From assembly GCA_963971425.1 (NCBI GenBank), contig OZ020517.1, positions 13,704,501 through 13,768,500 on the forward strand: 64,000 nt of DNA, written 5' to 3'. A program made the translations under genes and the position numbers. Positions 1 through 11,540 of this stretch are shown here, in pieces; within the stretch, counting starts at the first letter, position 1; every line of letters begins with the position of its first letter. This stretch comes from Bryoerythrophyllum caledonicum (lineage: Eukaryota > Streptophyta > Bryopsida > Pottiales > Pottiaceae). The notes beneath the pieces were generated by a model that was given only the letters and a program-made list of their open reading frames with translations, did no database searches and was not told the DNA's origin.

Positions 1-230
1 TCGCCCACAGAAACGTCCACTTCAGTGTCATCGATGAGTCCTTGAGCTCCCAGCAATCCAAGTGGTTGTTGTCGTCTCCATCGTCATCGTCAACGTCGAC
101 AGGCTTTGGCTAGAAGAAGTGCTACAGCTGTGACACCATCCTGTCCCTCTTAGATCTGCACAAACACGAAACAGAGCAAAGATATTAGATTGCTCTATTG
201 ATCATCCGATTAGGACGGCGAGGTCACACA
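1..230. other. Unassigned leading sequence
   Basis: No reading frame, repeat or RNA could be supported here. A short acidic Asp-rich stretch can be read on the minus strand but stop codons surround it. Confidence 0.3.
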
Positions 231-329
231 TTAGCTCGACTCGAGCTAAAGTGTACCGATATTCAAGTATGTGAGTAATACTCTACAACAAAATTTAGTC
301 ATTTAGAACGTTCTCTTAGACGCTCACAA

Positions 330-497
330 TCAACTCATGCCTACTTCTCGTTCAACTCACAGAAATGTGGGAGAGCTTCAGTTCCCCCTTAAATCACTCA
401 CGAACCTCACTCTTTGAGGTTCTCAAGTGGTTGAAGCGGGACTGAAGCTCTTACACGATTTATGAGAGGTGAACGGAAAGTAGACGTGAGTTGAGTT
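330..497. repeat. Long imperfect hairpin, copy 1
   Basis: The left arm (330-409) and the reverse complement of the right arm (415-497) match over about 80 bases with scattered mismatches, separated by a 5-base loop CTCTT. The best-paired segments are GAACCTCA/TGAGGTTC beside the loop and AGAGCTTCAG/CTGAAGCTCT further out. The shape suits a foldback MITE or a young miRNA-type precursor. There is no evidence of transcription. Confidence 0.7.
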
Positions 498-653
498 AGG
501 AGACTGCAATTACACCAATGTATCAATGTTGTATTCAAGTTTTAGCTTCATCTTTAGCTCGACTCGAGCTAAAGTGCTCATGCATGGAATGCATAGCTGA
601 ACAGTTCTGACACTTACAGAATTCATTCAAACAACTTTCCTATACATTTTTAT

Positions 654-816
654 TCAAATCATGGCTACTTCTCGTTCAACTCTCAGAACTGCGAAAGAGC
701 TTCAGCTCCGCTCTAATCACTCACGAACCTCACTCTTTGAGGTTCTCAAGTGGTTGAAGCGAGACTGAAGCTCTTGTACACATGTGAAAATATAACGAGA
801 AGTTGACATGAGTTGG
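654..816. repeat. Long imperfect hairpin, copy 2
   Basis: Second copy of the 330-497 hairpin, with the same CTCTT loop (733-737) and the same inner stem. The outer arms have diverged more than in copy 1. Confidence 0.65.
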
Positions 817-900
817 GTCGTCGGTATCATTGGTTTACTATACTTTTGGACTGTTTAAAGTCCGAATGTTGTTGTGGGGGATTGCTATTTTGCGTGCCCA

Positions 901-940
901 ATTATGCGAGCTGCGAGCTGCGAGCCTAGGTTTGCGAGCG
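901..940 (+). repeat. Heptamer repeat, possible left end of a heptamer-ended element
   Basis: Three tandem copies of TGCGAGC (905-925) follow ATTA, resembling the ends at 12.56 and 48.59 kb in the same orientation. Further in, CCTATAGCCATGG (about 1116) and CCTATAGCCGTGG (about 1231) resemble CCTATAACCATGG inside the 48.59-kb end. It may pair with the oppositely oriented end at 42.6 kb. That pairing is inference. Confidence 0.35.
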
Positions 941-1990
941 TAAAAAGAAAAAAATGTAAAATTTTGGAGCAAAAGTAAAAGTAACAAAACATTTAATAAG
1001 GAGGCCAATAAGAATGTATAAAAATGTTTAGAAAAAAGTAAAAAGGAGAGAGAAATTCGTAGAAAAGGGTAAAAAAAGGAAGCAATTAAAAGTGAAGATA
1101 AAAAAAGGTAGGGCCCTATAGCCATGGGAATGCGCGAGAAATTGGCGTCAATATGAATGAAACCTTATAATAATAAGGCGAGGGGTAAAAACAATATAGG
1201 GCATCTTAACTACGAAAGTACCATAAATACCCTATAGCCGTGGGGTCAGAAACTATGATCTGGATAAACTGCGAAACATTTGGAAATACCATAGTTTTAC
1301 AATGATATACCGACGTTTATACACTTGACAAAATAGACTCGTGAAGTGGGATGAACTCTTAAGTATTTTGGGGCGCTTCAGTATGCAAAGGAGCCCAGTA
1401 CGCTAAAGATGATATTTAGTGTAACCACAGTAATATTTTTGGTTTAGCAATAACTTTTCTCTTTGGACGAAGATTTTTACCGAGGGCACAACTATCAATA
1501 CTATCATATAGAGAGTGATCATTGTTAACATAGTTAGAAAAAATAATCATGAAGAGTAAAAACGTATAGCACTTAAAATCTAGTTGGAGTGGTTTAGTCG
1601 TCGGTTTGAGGTATAAATAATGGGAACGGATTCACGCGCACATTCCTGAACCAAGTCTGAGAAGACATGGGCTTAGATCCAATGAGTAATAGATTTTATG
1701 ATCAGAAGGATTGCCACTGAATCATGTTAAGTAAAATATCATGAACTGGAGGCTACTGAACTGCATATGAAGCTTTGAGGAATATACAAACCGAATATGA
1801 GTATTTACTAAATTGTGCAAAAAAAACATGTTGAATAAAGGAAGTTCTGAAAAGTAAGCAGAGAAATAAAACACACAGAAGGTGCAGAAAATTATTGTGT
1901 GCGCTTGTCAATATACTATGTAGTAGGATAAAATCAAAACCAGATGATGTACATCAAATTCTAGTCCTAAACAGAGATGTAATAAAAAGT
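941..1990. other. AT-rich stretch without a gene
   Basis: A-rich tracts run from about 945 to 1105. No reading frame of note was found. The part next to 1995 would be the 3' UTR and downstream flank of gene A. Confidence 0.4.
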
Positions 1991-1994
1991 GTAG

Positions 1995-4900
1995 TCAGAA
2001 GTAGGAATCCTCGAAAGTGTTTGTGGAAGATGACAGGCCAAAAATCTCCACGTCGGCTTCATCATCAATAAAACGACGAACACGACAGTCGAAATTTGGA
2101 ATAGAAGAAGTCGATGACGGAGATTGAGCCAGAGCCTGCGTAGTAGCAGCTGCCGCATCCCAAGGCGTCATGTTGAAGTCTCGTTCAGGAGATAACAATT
2201 GCGCAATCAATCTGAGCATGTGAACCACAGAATAGTTATAGACAGAGTAAACAGTTAAAGTATTGTATATCATCGAATTATCAAACTTACGTACTCAATC
2301 TAGTTCTCTTTGCAACTCTCCGAATCGGGACATCCACTTCAATAAGCGGATGAGCATCAGCAACAGAGGAAACATGAGGAACGGGATGACGCCCTTGAAG
2401 AAAAGGCTTCAATTTTGCATTGAAGACTGTAATGTCGTCGTCAAGGGCTACGATATGCCGGCCCGCTGATTTGCAAGCTCTTACGGAATTCCCTGTATTG
2501 AAAACACAAGATTCAATGACTGAAGAGGAAGACGAAGTTCAAATTACCGACCAATAATGCATCTTCAATGAAAAGGATTAGAAATTACCAACGGAAGCGA
2601 ATGCATCGAGGACAATGCAGCCAGGTTTCGTGAGTGCCTCAATGAACATCTCAATGAATGCTACGTCTTTTTCACGGGGGCCCCTCCACGGAACCGAGCC
2701 GTTCATCGATTGAGATTCTTTTGAAGTAAAGTTGAACACGACATCCGAATCCCCCACTCCCATGCCGAACTCGGTGTGGTCATCATTTACGGCAATGTGA
2801 AAGTTGTCAGCTCCAAGCTTCTCATGAATGAAGAGTTGTACTTTGAAGCGTCTGCTCTGGAAATGAGATAAGAGGGCAAAGAGTATAAAATCGAAGACCG
2901 GAATCCAAGAATGAAACAGAACAGAAAATCGTGTTATACCTGGACAACAGGAGAGAAGAATGACGACAAGGGGAGGTCGTTAATTCCCCACCACTCACGA
3001 ATCGGTTGAAAGCTATAAGCGGCCGCGAATGAGAGAACATCCGCTTTTATGCTGGGAACGTCGGGGACAAACAATAGAACAGCCCCCTTCGCTTGAAGAA
3101 AATGCTCCGCGAACTCAAAAAGCGTCTCCGTGTCCGCGACATCATACTGATTCCATATTGGGATGAAACCAGAGTTCTCGGAGACCCCGGGAACCGTCAT
3201 GCCATCCTTCAAATCTCCGATAATCAAATCGAAGCCGCTATGCGGGCACTTCGCAGAAAGAGAGAGTGTCCCAGTTTCATCCTTAACCTGAAAAACGAAG
3301 AGGCTCTAATTTTAAAAAAAGGCATGAGCTCGAATATCAAAAACCAAATAGGATGAAACAAATAACAAAACAGATTGAAAGTAGAGTGAAAAAAATAATA
3401 ACAAAATAGAACGAGAGCGACAAACAGCGTATGAAATACAAGTGCCGACGTCGTCAATGCTTGGGGAATACATGAAAGGAATACTTCCTCCCCATGAATG
3501 AGCTACCGACATTGGCTTTGAAGAAAACAGTATGCGAACAGATTGCATAATGAGTTGCGAACAGATTGCATGAAATCAATACGAAATAGTTGAATGGTAA
3601 GTGAAACTGAATTCTAAGTAAATGAGAGGAGTACCTGAAGGGCAAAGTTGTTGAGTTCTTGAAGGTTTGGATGGACGTTGGGCAAATCCTCAATTATATT
3701 TCTTATACTGGAGTTGGCAACAAAAACACGAGATCGAACAGAGGAGGATGGCTTGGTTTGGGGCTTCGTCGAAGCCGCACATTTCTTCCGCTGTTCAGAG
3801 ATGATAGGGTCTGAATTCACAAGACCAAAGTCTACGTCCGTAGCCAATACCTCCGTGGAAGTTGAAGGCCGTGGTGGACAAAATAGCGGAGCGAACTCGG
3901 GGACGGCAACATCTACATCCATCTCGGTAGTGGCCGTTAATATTGGTTCCAACGTTGTCTTCCGGCGGGAATCCACTGCCGCCGCCTCTGATAACAAGAG
4001 AATTCTCGCTTCTGCTTCAGCTGCCACCTTCAGGGAAATTTCTGCAGCAGCTTTCTTCTTTGCCTCCTCTTCGGCTTTGCGCTTTGACACCCGGGCCTTC
4101 GAGGTAGTGGCGTCGGAGGCGGGGGGGTGCACAAGTACCTCCGTGCCAATCAAGGCTGGCTATATCCCATTCCTTAGGGAAATCTCAAAAGACGGAGGGC
4201 ATTTCAGTGGGCAATCTAAATACCAACCGCAAGTTGCAAAATGCTCTTGACCCCACCTCTTCGCAATCTCGTCAGTTATCATGCAATTGTCACTTCTTCT
4301 GTCCAAGTATCCAGGAAAGAATGCAGGAGTCTTCGACACTGCACTTCGAGGAAGGAGAACAAATTGGTAGTACCTGTATAGAACTCTAGAAACCGCCTCG
4401 GCCAATCCGATCTGGTCCTCCGGTTGTTTATTCTTATGAGTTTTGTTGACCTCGAAGTCCTGAACAAAAGCAAGATCCCATAGCTGGATCCGCATCTCCT
4501 CAACGTAATCAGGAAGACTCTTCACAGCGCATTGACCAGCCGGGTGATAGTCGATGGTGACATTGAGATCAGATAGCGAGGCAGTGAAGAGGTCCTGAAC
4601 ATCACTGGCAATCTGGAAACATGGAACATATAAAATGAGGGAACAATAAACATAGTGTTTTGCAGCGAGTATGCAGAAAAATTGCATACCTGCGCCCACC
4701 AGGTGGCCTTGTGCAGCCATTCTGGAAATGAGTGGTCAGCGAACTTTGATCGAGGAAACCGCACAGCTGCCCGAAGCGATGTAGGCATATTCCAACGCTG
4801 CAACCACTTGACCTTCGTTGAGGGGTCCATGGTTGATGTCGCAAGGTACCAAAGCTTCTCCTGGGACATTTCAGGGTCATCTTCGTGGTTCTCATAGTGC

Positions 4901-6502
4901 TTTCGCACCTCACCTAGAAAATGCGGCGTATGCTTCGGATCTGCAATGGGAAGCTGCTTCATTACTTCAGACCGCCGGTCCTTCCTGATCTTGGCAACCG
5001 CTTTCCCAATAACCTCATGAAGTTTCCCAGTGTTCCACTCGCTAGATTTCTCTGGAAACTGTTCTTTGAACTTTCTAGTAGCATGGGCGACGGCGTCACC
5101 TAACTCTTGCTGCAAAAACGAGAAAAACAGCATACACTTAGGGGACTATGTAGAGAAATGGTAATGAGGAAAAAATAATAACATGGAAAACACAAAACCA
5201 ACAGGGTTCGGCAACTGCAAGATTTAGAGCTCCTCTGAAGAGGCCTGCTCAAGGTGCCTACATCATCATCAGGAGATGAACTGAACCAATGGAACCATTT
5301 CAATCAATAGACTATTCGATGTCGGAAAGGATAATGATGATCAATTCAGTCGATGGCACTTTAAAATCAAAGCTGATACAATGTACTGGAAGAATGAGAT
5401 ATAAGGAGAATTAATTTTACATGTACCTGATAGAGGACACCAATGAGAGCATCAACTGTCAATGTGTACCATGTGTGTTGATTTGCAGACTTTTGCTTCT
5501 TATCCGCACTTGCGAGGTCCTCTTTCGATACCAAATCTTCAAAAAACTTCAAAGGCTGTCCAGCGATTCCTTGCATGCGGTAGAGCTTATGGACGAGGTT
5601 AAGTTTTACATGTCCAGTTTGGTTCCTCCTGCATTTTTAAGGAAAAAGAGTTAGAAAAGTACAAAGCAAGAAAACTTATCACGAATTGGTCCTGAAGCGT
5701 ACCAATTCACTTGGTGAAGCGCGGTTTGTAGGCGCCCCACTTGTCCATCAACTTCTAGAATGATTGACTCAACCGCATAATGCCACGCTGGGTCACTGCT
5801 GTGATCTCTATTAATTATAGGTAACCACGCTGCGAGTCTGTGATTACCGTCCCACACGAAGAACATTTTTCCCGAGAACTGCATCCATACTTCTTCTTTC
5901 ATTAACTCAATCTCGAACTCTTCGTCAGCTTTAACCCACATTGGGCTCCATTTTGCTTTAATATCATGCGTCACTTCCTGCGATCTGCCCTCATTATCAT
6001 GGATGGCAACGTAGAACACGCCGTGGCCGTCCATATAGCCTGTGGTCACAAATTGTGCTCCAAGTGCCATTACATCATTTTTTAGGTATGGTCTTACCGC
6101 AGCGAGAGGCAACATTCGGCATAGGGGAATACAAAGCTTCGACTTGTTTCTTGGCTTGAATCGCCGTTCGTCAAGGATTAGACTGGTGTTCGATGACTCC
6201 ATGACTACCAACTTATCCATTTCCCTCCCCAGCTCTTCTGCTGACATTTGAACAGGCGGTTCGCAATCACGCAGCTGATCTCCAACATCAGAAACTGGAA
6301 CGTCCTCGATGATCAATGCATTGTCCAAAGTATGAGCCTCCCCGCCATCATCACCTAAGGATTCATAGCATGTCAGCCCATAATCATGAATTCAGTATTG
6401 AAGCAACTGAAGAATTACCTTCTTCAAAGATTTCAGGCTGTGACCGATGAAATAAACCAGCAGAAGCCGGAACTGTAGCCTCCGCTTCTCCTTCTTCCAA
6501 TG
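1995..6502 (-). CDS. Gene A: ParB-like plus methyltransferase-like protein
   Basis: Nine exons can be placed with GT-AG junctions: 6419-6502, 5703-6354, 5427-5628, 4690-5109, 3635-4612, 2940-3287, 2589-2856, 2291-2492 and 1995-2211, giving about 1,120 codons plus 5' exons further upstream. Order of parts: acidic N-terminus; ParB-like domain with DGNHRLAAW; helical middle; Ala/Lys/Glu-rich segment with KRKAEEEAKKKAAAE (probable coiled coil and nuclear signal); methyltransferase-like C-terminus. Gene B aligns along the whole length, which supports the exon calls. The product could bind DNA or nucleotides through the ParB-like part; no function is proven. One in-frame TAG (4160-4162) breaks the 3635-4612 exon, so the gene may be a recent pseudogene. 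The stop is TGA at 1995. The true start is not identified. Confidence 0.7.
2291..3287 (-). other. Methyltransferase-like domain of gene A
   Basis: Exons 2940-3287, 2589-2856 and 2291-2492. The segment FDLIIGDLKDG sits where amino-methyltransferases (N6-adenine or N4-cytosine) carry DLxxxDPPY, but the DPPY catalytic tetrad is absent. Near the end, GCIVLDAFASVG followed by NSVRACKSAGRHIVALDDD matches the SAM-binding pattern VLDxFxGxG...GR...E/D with changed glycines. Catalytic motif first and SAM motif last is the class-beta order. The family match is by pattern only. Loss of DPPY argues for a binding role or inactivity. Confidence 0.55.
5703..6354 (-). other. ParB-like domain exon of gene A
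   Basis: This exon encodes LCIPLCRMLP, similar to the opening IPL segment of ParB-like domains, then KMFFVWDGNHRLAAW (about 5822-5866), matching the ParB/Srx-like (D/E)GxHRxxA motif. Gene B has IPLCRM and YIYDGNHRYEAW at equivalent places. In bacteria and phages such domains bind DNA or nucleotides and are sometimes fused to DNA methylases. The donor after codon letters TG joins exon 5427-5628 in phase to complete a Trp codon. Confidence 0.6.
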
Positions 6503-6599
6503 CTGAACAAGGACAACATTTCAATGATTATGAAGTACAACCGGGAGCAAATGAGATTATGAAATGAATAGATCAGTCTTGATCTGGCGGGCATATCAA

Positions 6600-6820
6600 A
6601 GGCACTCTTGGATACAAGCGCCCCGGCACCTCCAGCCCAAGCATCGAGCCCCGGCATCTGGAGGCTGCCGACATCGGCAGCCTCCTGCTGGTGCCGCAAC
6701 CAGCTGCGTGTCACGAGCCTGTGTAAGCTTGTGTATGCTTATAGCCTGTGTCAAGAGCCTGTGTAAGCTACGCTCTTTGCGGAGTCAAGAGCCTGTGTAA
6801 GCTTGATAGATATCATAAGT
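6600..6820. repeat. Palindrome plus GCCTGTGTAAGCTT repeats in a gene A intron
   Basis: GGCTGCCGACATCGGCAGCC lies at 6662-6681, followed by several copies of AGCCTGTGTAAGCTT-like sequence (6715-6810). These lie inside the intron between exon 6419-6502 and the 7.4-kb exon. Confidence 0.6.
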
Positions 6821-7381
6821 TAGGAGTCATCGTGCACCTGAAAATTATTTAGGCTTGGCCACTTAGCGTAGCGGATTATACATGTGCGTGCAGCATGCAG
6901 ACCACTTCGCCAAGCCCAACTGCAACTAAAAATGCGGCACAAACGACTGGACTTCGCGAAGTGTGGATATGCGTGTGCGAGCAGCATGCACTAGTTTGTA
7001 GCGTGACCTTGCTATCCCTAAACCAGGACACTCAGAATGTTGATATTTATCTTCACCCTAAACCCAAGACCTAGGGTCCGACCAAAGGTTTCTTAATCCA
7101 CATGATTTGTGTATACACTGTCTCTTCGTTCGCATCAGACACTACTTCAGTTCTACTGTCGCCTAGCTAGAGACTTATCATTTTTCGTGAGTTACTTAAT
7201 TCTCATTGATTTTGTAGACTTGGAAATGGTTTTAATATGGTACCTGAACTTCGTAATGGCATGAGTCAAAGATTTAAGCTCGAATCCCAGTGTCTTATAA
7301 CAAAACTGGACCGACCAATTCTGTGCAAAAAAAAAATTCATGATGATGAAAATGAGTTGGGATGCAACAAGAGTTACATAC

Positions 7382-7453
7382 CGTCATTGACGTCCTCCGA
7401 GCTCGTCCTATTTTCGGCGTCCTCCACAGCCATACTATAAAGATCTCGTTCCT
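7382..7453 (-). CDS. 5' exon of gene A, copy nearer the core
   Basis: A 72-bp open segment between ATGCAG and a GTATGT donor encodes ERDLYSMAVEDAENRTSSED and a few further residues. Its final base G completes an Ala codon with the CA at the start of exon 6419-6502, so the splice phase fits. The acidic composition matches the N-terminal part of gene B. Confidence 0.5.
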
Positions 7454-7525
7454 CTGCATTCACATCAACGCACGTTTAGCATCCAAAACTCAGTAAGCCG
7501 CATACAATATGAAGAGCCTGGAGGC

Positions 7526-7612
7526 TGCCGACATCGGCAGCCCCCTGCTGGCGCCAAAACCAGCGCGGGTCGCTATGCCAACACTGAGCTGCCGATGTCG
7601 GCAGCCTCTCGG
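7526..7612. repeat. Pair of GGCTGCCGA palindromes
   Basis: GGCTGCCGACATCGGCAGCC and GCTGCCGATGTCGGCAGCC flank a short GCGCGGGTCGC-containing spacer. This is the same unit as the array at 9.2-9.6 kb. Confidence 0.7.
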
Positions 7613-9086
7613 TGCCGGGGCTGGATGCGTTATCCTCAGCTTCAGCTTACACAATTTTCAGGAGATTTCTATACTCACTTGCAACTGACAACTCCATTGT
7701 CGCGACTTCAAAGCTTTGGTGCGTTGGTGCACTGAAATGCCTACCTTGTTCAAGGCCTGCTTATGGAGCCCTAACGTAGAATTCAGGGCTTGGCGCGCAC
7801 AAAGGAAACCGCCGGGAATTAGATGGCCTCGGTTTGGACCGCTTCGGCTGACGTAAAATATCAAAAATTGTTGACTTATCTCCCGAAAATAGCTACCCTC
7901 GTTGGTTTGTCAGAACCCTGTGTAAGCTTGATGGACATTATAAGTTGGTCCTAATCTTAGGTATCACCGTGCAGCTTGAGATATGCAGGGCTAGGCCACG
8001 AAGCGAAGCGGATTAAGCATGTGCTTGCTGCAAGCAGCATGCAGACAACTTCGCCAAGTCAAACTGCAACTTTAGACTTTAGTAGTCTCTCAACTTACTG
8101 GGTCAGGCTCTCAACTACTAGGTTTAGATCGTAAGAAGTTACAATTTTGGAAGGTTGTAGAGTTTTCCCATACCTTTAAAATGACACCATTCATGCTTCA
8201 AAATTCCTCATACTTTAGGAGATATTCCCGGTCAAAGTTTGAATACACTGTAAGGGCATGCTGAAATCTGAACACAACTGCGGTATATGCTTATTTATTC
8301 TCAAAATCTGCCCAAAATCAATTAGATCGCAGTAACTTCAAAAATTCACCAAAATTAGAGAATTTACTTTTTTTCGAATTTCGTTTTTCGTACATGTAAA
8401 AGAGGTAGTAAAGCATGATCTCACCGTTTGGATTTTCAATTCGATAAATTTTTAACATGCCTTTTTAATTATTGAAAATGGGCAATTGAATTTGTATATC
8501 AGCAGACCTCCATGTGAAAAATTTTGCAGTTCTTTACGTTTTATAGGTCCTATGAGGGTAAAAAATATCTGGACATATTCCTTACTCACATAGTAACAAG
8601 AATATGAAGAGCCTCATGTCAAATTTTCTTTCAAAAATGGTTTTTATGGCCCCCAAAACATTAGTTTTCCATTCTACAACAAGGAAAATTTTTTTTTTCA
8701 ACTTTGACCATTACGATCTCACAAATGGAGAAGAATTTGAATCTAAGATTCGGAATGCATGTTCATGTTCAAGTTAGGTACTAGATCTTACGGTTATAAA
8801 CTCGAAAATTTAAATACTCGAAAGTTTTTAAATTGTCACCTTGCATTCAAAGAGGGCAGTTTTGAATCTACATGAATTGTGTATGCAATGTCTGATCGTT
8901 CGCAACAGACACTACGACATTCACAACAGTACTACTCTCGCCTAGCTAAAGATTTGTCATTCCTTCGTGAGTTTTCAATCGCATCTTGCACACACTGGAA
9001 AACTAGACCGACCGGCTTGGTTCTGTGACAATAAGAATTAATCGAGAAAGATGAAAATGAGTTGTGGTGCAACAAGAGTTACATAC

Positions 9087-9158
9087 CGTCATTGACGTCC
9101 GCCGTAATCCTCCTAATTTCGGTGTCCTCCATCGCCATACTATTAGGATCTCGTTCCT
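9087..9158 (-). CDS. Duplicate 5' exon of gene A
   Basis: Copy of the 7382-7453 exon with the same 72-bp length, ATGCAG acceptor and GTATGT donor, encoding ERDPNSMAMEDTEIRR and onward without a stop. It could be an alternative or additional exon of gene A, or a passive duplicate. Confidence 0.4.
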
Positions 9159-9229
9159 CTGCATTCACATCATGACAGGTTTAGCATGCAAAACTCTGTG
9201 CGGCGCTTATAGAATGAAGAGAAAGGAGG

Positions 9230-9610
9230 CCTGCGCGGGTCTGCAGCCCCTGTCGGCGTCGCGATCCGCGTAGGTTGCTGCGCCAATGGGGGGCTGCCGA
9301 TGTCGGCAGCTCCCAAGTGCCAGGGCTCCATGCATGAGAGCGCCATTACCTGGAGGCTGCCGACATCGGCAGCCCCCTTTCGGCGTAGCAACCTGCGCGG
9401 GTCGCGACGCCGATAGGGGGCTGCTGATGTCGGCAGCCTCCAAGTGATGGCGCTCTCGCGCATGGAGCCCTGGCACCTGGGAGCTGCCGACATCGGCAGC
9501 CTCTTTTTGGCGCAGCAACCTGCGCGGGTCGCGACGCCAACAAGAGGCTGCCGATGTCGGCAGCCTGTATGTGCTGGCGCTCTCGCGCATCGAGCCCCGG
9601 TACCTGGGAG
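9230..9610. repeat. Array of perfect 20-bp palindromes, about 63-bp spacing
   Basis: GGCTGCCGATGTCGGCAGCC or its CATC form recurs at about 9292, 9355, 9419, 9482 and 9546. Spacers alternate between a GCGCGGGTCGCGACGCC type and an AGGGCTCCATGCATGAGAGC type in opposite orientations, so larger dyads are nested around the short palindromes. The array runs into the assembly gap, suggesting collapse during assembly. Confidence 0.85.
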
Positions 9611-9810
9611 NNNNNNNNNNNNNNNNNNNNNNNNNNNNNNNNNNNNNNNNNNNNNNNNNNNNNNNNNNNNNNNNNNNNNNNNNNNNNNNNNNNNNNNNNN
9701 NNNNNNNNNNNNNNNNNNNNNNNNNNNNNNNNNNNNNNNNNNNNNNNNNNNNNNNNNNNNNNNNNNNNNNNNNNNNNNNNNNNNNNNNNNNNNNNNNNNN
9801 NNNNNNNNNN
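9611..9810. other. Assembly gap (200 N)
   Basis: A run of exactly 200 N. It interrupts the palindrome array on its left and a reading frame on its right. Confidence 0.99.
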
Positions 9811-10176
9811 CGAGTCATGGTCAAACTAGGGTTGACCCTTATCGGACGGACAGCAACCTCTACCGGACGGACAGCCGGACGGACGGACACTACCGGACGG
9901 ACGGACGGCCGAACAACCCTGGCCCCTCCAACACGATCCGGGCCTCATCCGGGCATGACTACGGTGTCACTCACCCCGGATGGCCCGGATTTCTCCTTGC
10001 CTTCAAGGGAAACCTTGTTGAGGACAACCACTGCCCCATCCACGCCTTCCACCGATGTGTTTGCGCCATTGGTGGCACTTGCAGCAGCCGCATCCACCCC
10101 GACTTCAAGCCGGAGTTCCAAGAAGCGCAAGAGGAGGGAGGAGCGGAAGAGACTCGAGGAGCTGGCCCAGAAGTAG
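9811..10176 (+). CDS. 3' end of an unknown gene with a basic tail
   Basis: An open frame runs from the gap to TAG at 10174-10176. It begins over degenerate GGAC repeats and ends with a Ser/Thr/Pro/Ala-rich stretch followed by SKKRKRREERKRLEELAQK, a typical nuclear-localisation-like basic cluster. The 5' part is in the gap, so neither start nor family can be given. The repeat-derived first half may not be coding. Confidence 0.35.
   Translation, partial: RVMVKLGLTLIGRTATSTGRTAGRTDTTGRTDGRTTLAPPTRSGPHPGMTTVSLTPDGPDFSLPSRETLLRTTTAPSTPSTDVFAPLVALAAAASTPTSSRSSKKRKRREERKRLEELAQK
9841..9913. repeat. CGGACGGA short tandem repeat
   Basis: Irregular tandem copies of ACCGGACGGACGGAC. Confidence 0.8.
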
Positions 10177-10595
10177 GCCAAGATCTTGGTTCGTAGGTCA
10201 CTGTTCAGTTCGGGATTTGGCCCCCGGTTGACTTTGGTTTTGACTTGGTTTTGCCTTGGGTTTTGTGTAATAAGTGACCTCTGACGGTGCACGTCGTGTG
10301 GAGTGGCAGCACCGCCGCCAAGAGTAGTTAATGTCATCGTTTTTAGTTAGAAGGTATCGTTTGAGTTTAGACTCTTGTGTGAGTCCTTTGCAGTATAAGA
10401 GAGGAGTCTCGTGGCCTCTTTCTTCACTGCTTGATGTGTGTACTTGCTTTCAGTTTAATTCTAAACCTACGCTCTCAAAAAAAACCTTCGACAGTTGGAG
10501 AGCTCGGATTCTATATGACTGTGAGTACCATCTCAAGTAGTCCACTCCTCAAGTCCATACTAACCGTCGAGTCATTGTTTCCTTGTTATCGTCAA

Positions 10596-10850
10596 GTAGA
10601 GTTAGTCCGGGTGGATGGGAATAACAAGTGAGATGGTTAGATGGTTAGTTGGGCGTGACTCTAACTCTGACCCCTTGTGATTGTTTCCTTGTTCCATCAA
10701 GTAGAGTTAGTCCGGGTGGATGGGAATAACAAATGAGATGGTTAGATGGTTAGTTGGGCGTGACTCTAACTCTGACCCCTTGTGATTGTTTCCTTGTTCC
10801 ATCAAGTAGAGTTAGTCCGGATGGATGGGAATAACAAGTGAGATTATAAG
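10596..10850. repeat. 105-bp tandem repeat, 2.4 copies
   Basis: GTAGAGTTAGTCCGG starts at 10596, 10701 and (with GA for GG) 10806, exactly 105 bp apart. The third copy breaks off after about 45 bp. Confidence 0.9.
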
Positions 10851-11540
10851 TGGTTAGGGGAGGACGAGGGGGGGGTGACGGGTGCGGAAGGAGTCTTGAT
10901 ATGTCTTGTGTGACCGGTCAGCGGCAGGATGTCATCGATTGTGAAGATGTACTCTGGATCTCGGATGCATCAACCTTTGGTCAGATAGGTTGATCCACAG
11001 GAGCATTAGACACCATCAACCCTTTGTGTTGAGGACGGAGTAGATTGGCTTGACCCAAGGGCAGTAAGCCCAGACCGACTCTAACAACTCGGATTATCTT
11101 GAGAGAAGAAAGGAGATCCAATTAACCCCTGTGCGCGGTGACCATCGGAGTAATAGGAAGATGACTTTGTTCCCTGAAGAAAAGGAGTAGGAATCGGGCA
11201 TTCTCGAGGCTAATAGCTAGGCGATCCCACTACGTACTATTCCTTTAGCTGATTCTAAGGTAAAGGAAGGTCTCACAGCTCGAATGGTAGGTAAACCGCG
11301 TACTTGCCACAAGAGTAGTGTTAGTCCTTAAGGCCCAAGCCTTGTCCCCTCTTACGGGGGGAACCCAGTGACACCACAACCATCCCAAGTTAGTGAGTAG
11401 GAGTGATTGGAGAAACTGTGAGGAAGAATTGATGTTTACTAAAACTTGTTTGAGTCCGTGAACCGTCGTTCATGGTGATAAAATACCCTCCGGATACGCA
11501 AGTATCCCGGATGTTTATAATGTACATAGTTGTAAAGTCC

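Larger units (their letters stand above)
231..820. repeat. Two-copy tandem duplication, 323-bp period
   Basis: The segment TTAGCTCGACTCGAGCTAAA starts at 231 and again at 554. The hairpin loops that follow are centred near 412 and 735. Both landmarks repeat with the same 323-bp offset, so this is a local duplication. Each copy holds the near-palindrome AGCTCGACTCGAGCT followed by one long hairpin. Confidence 0.75.
6795..9300. repeat. Segmental duplication in the 5' part of gene A
   Basis: About 6795-7545 is echoed at about 7915-9300: the GTGTAAGCTTGAT block, the CTTCGCCAAG block near 6906 and 8050, the exon-like block at 7382 and 9087, and the palindromic GGCTGCCGA repeats. The second copy is longer and contains about 700 bp of AT-rich DNA (8.1-8.85 kb) without any recognisable gene. 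Confidence 0.65.

Noticed and set aside
9207-9890. Long open frames across the palindrome array and the N gap
   Set aside because: They consist of repeat units and undefined residues and are open on both strands because of the repeat composition.
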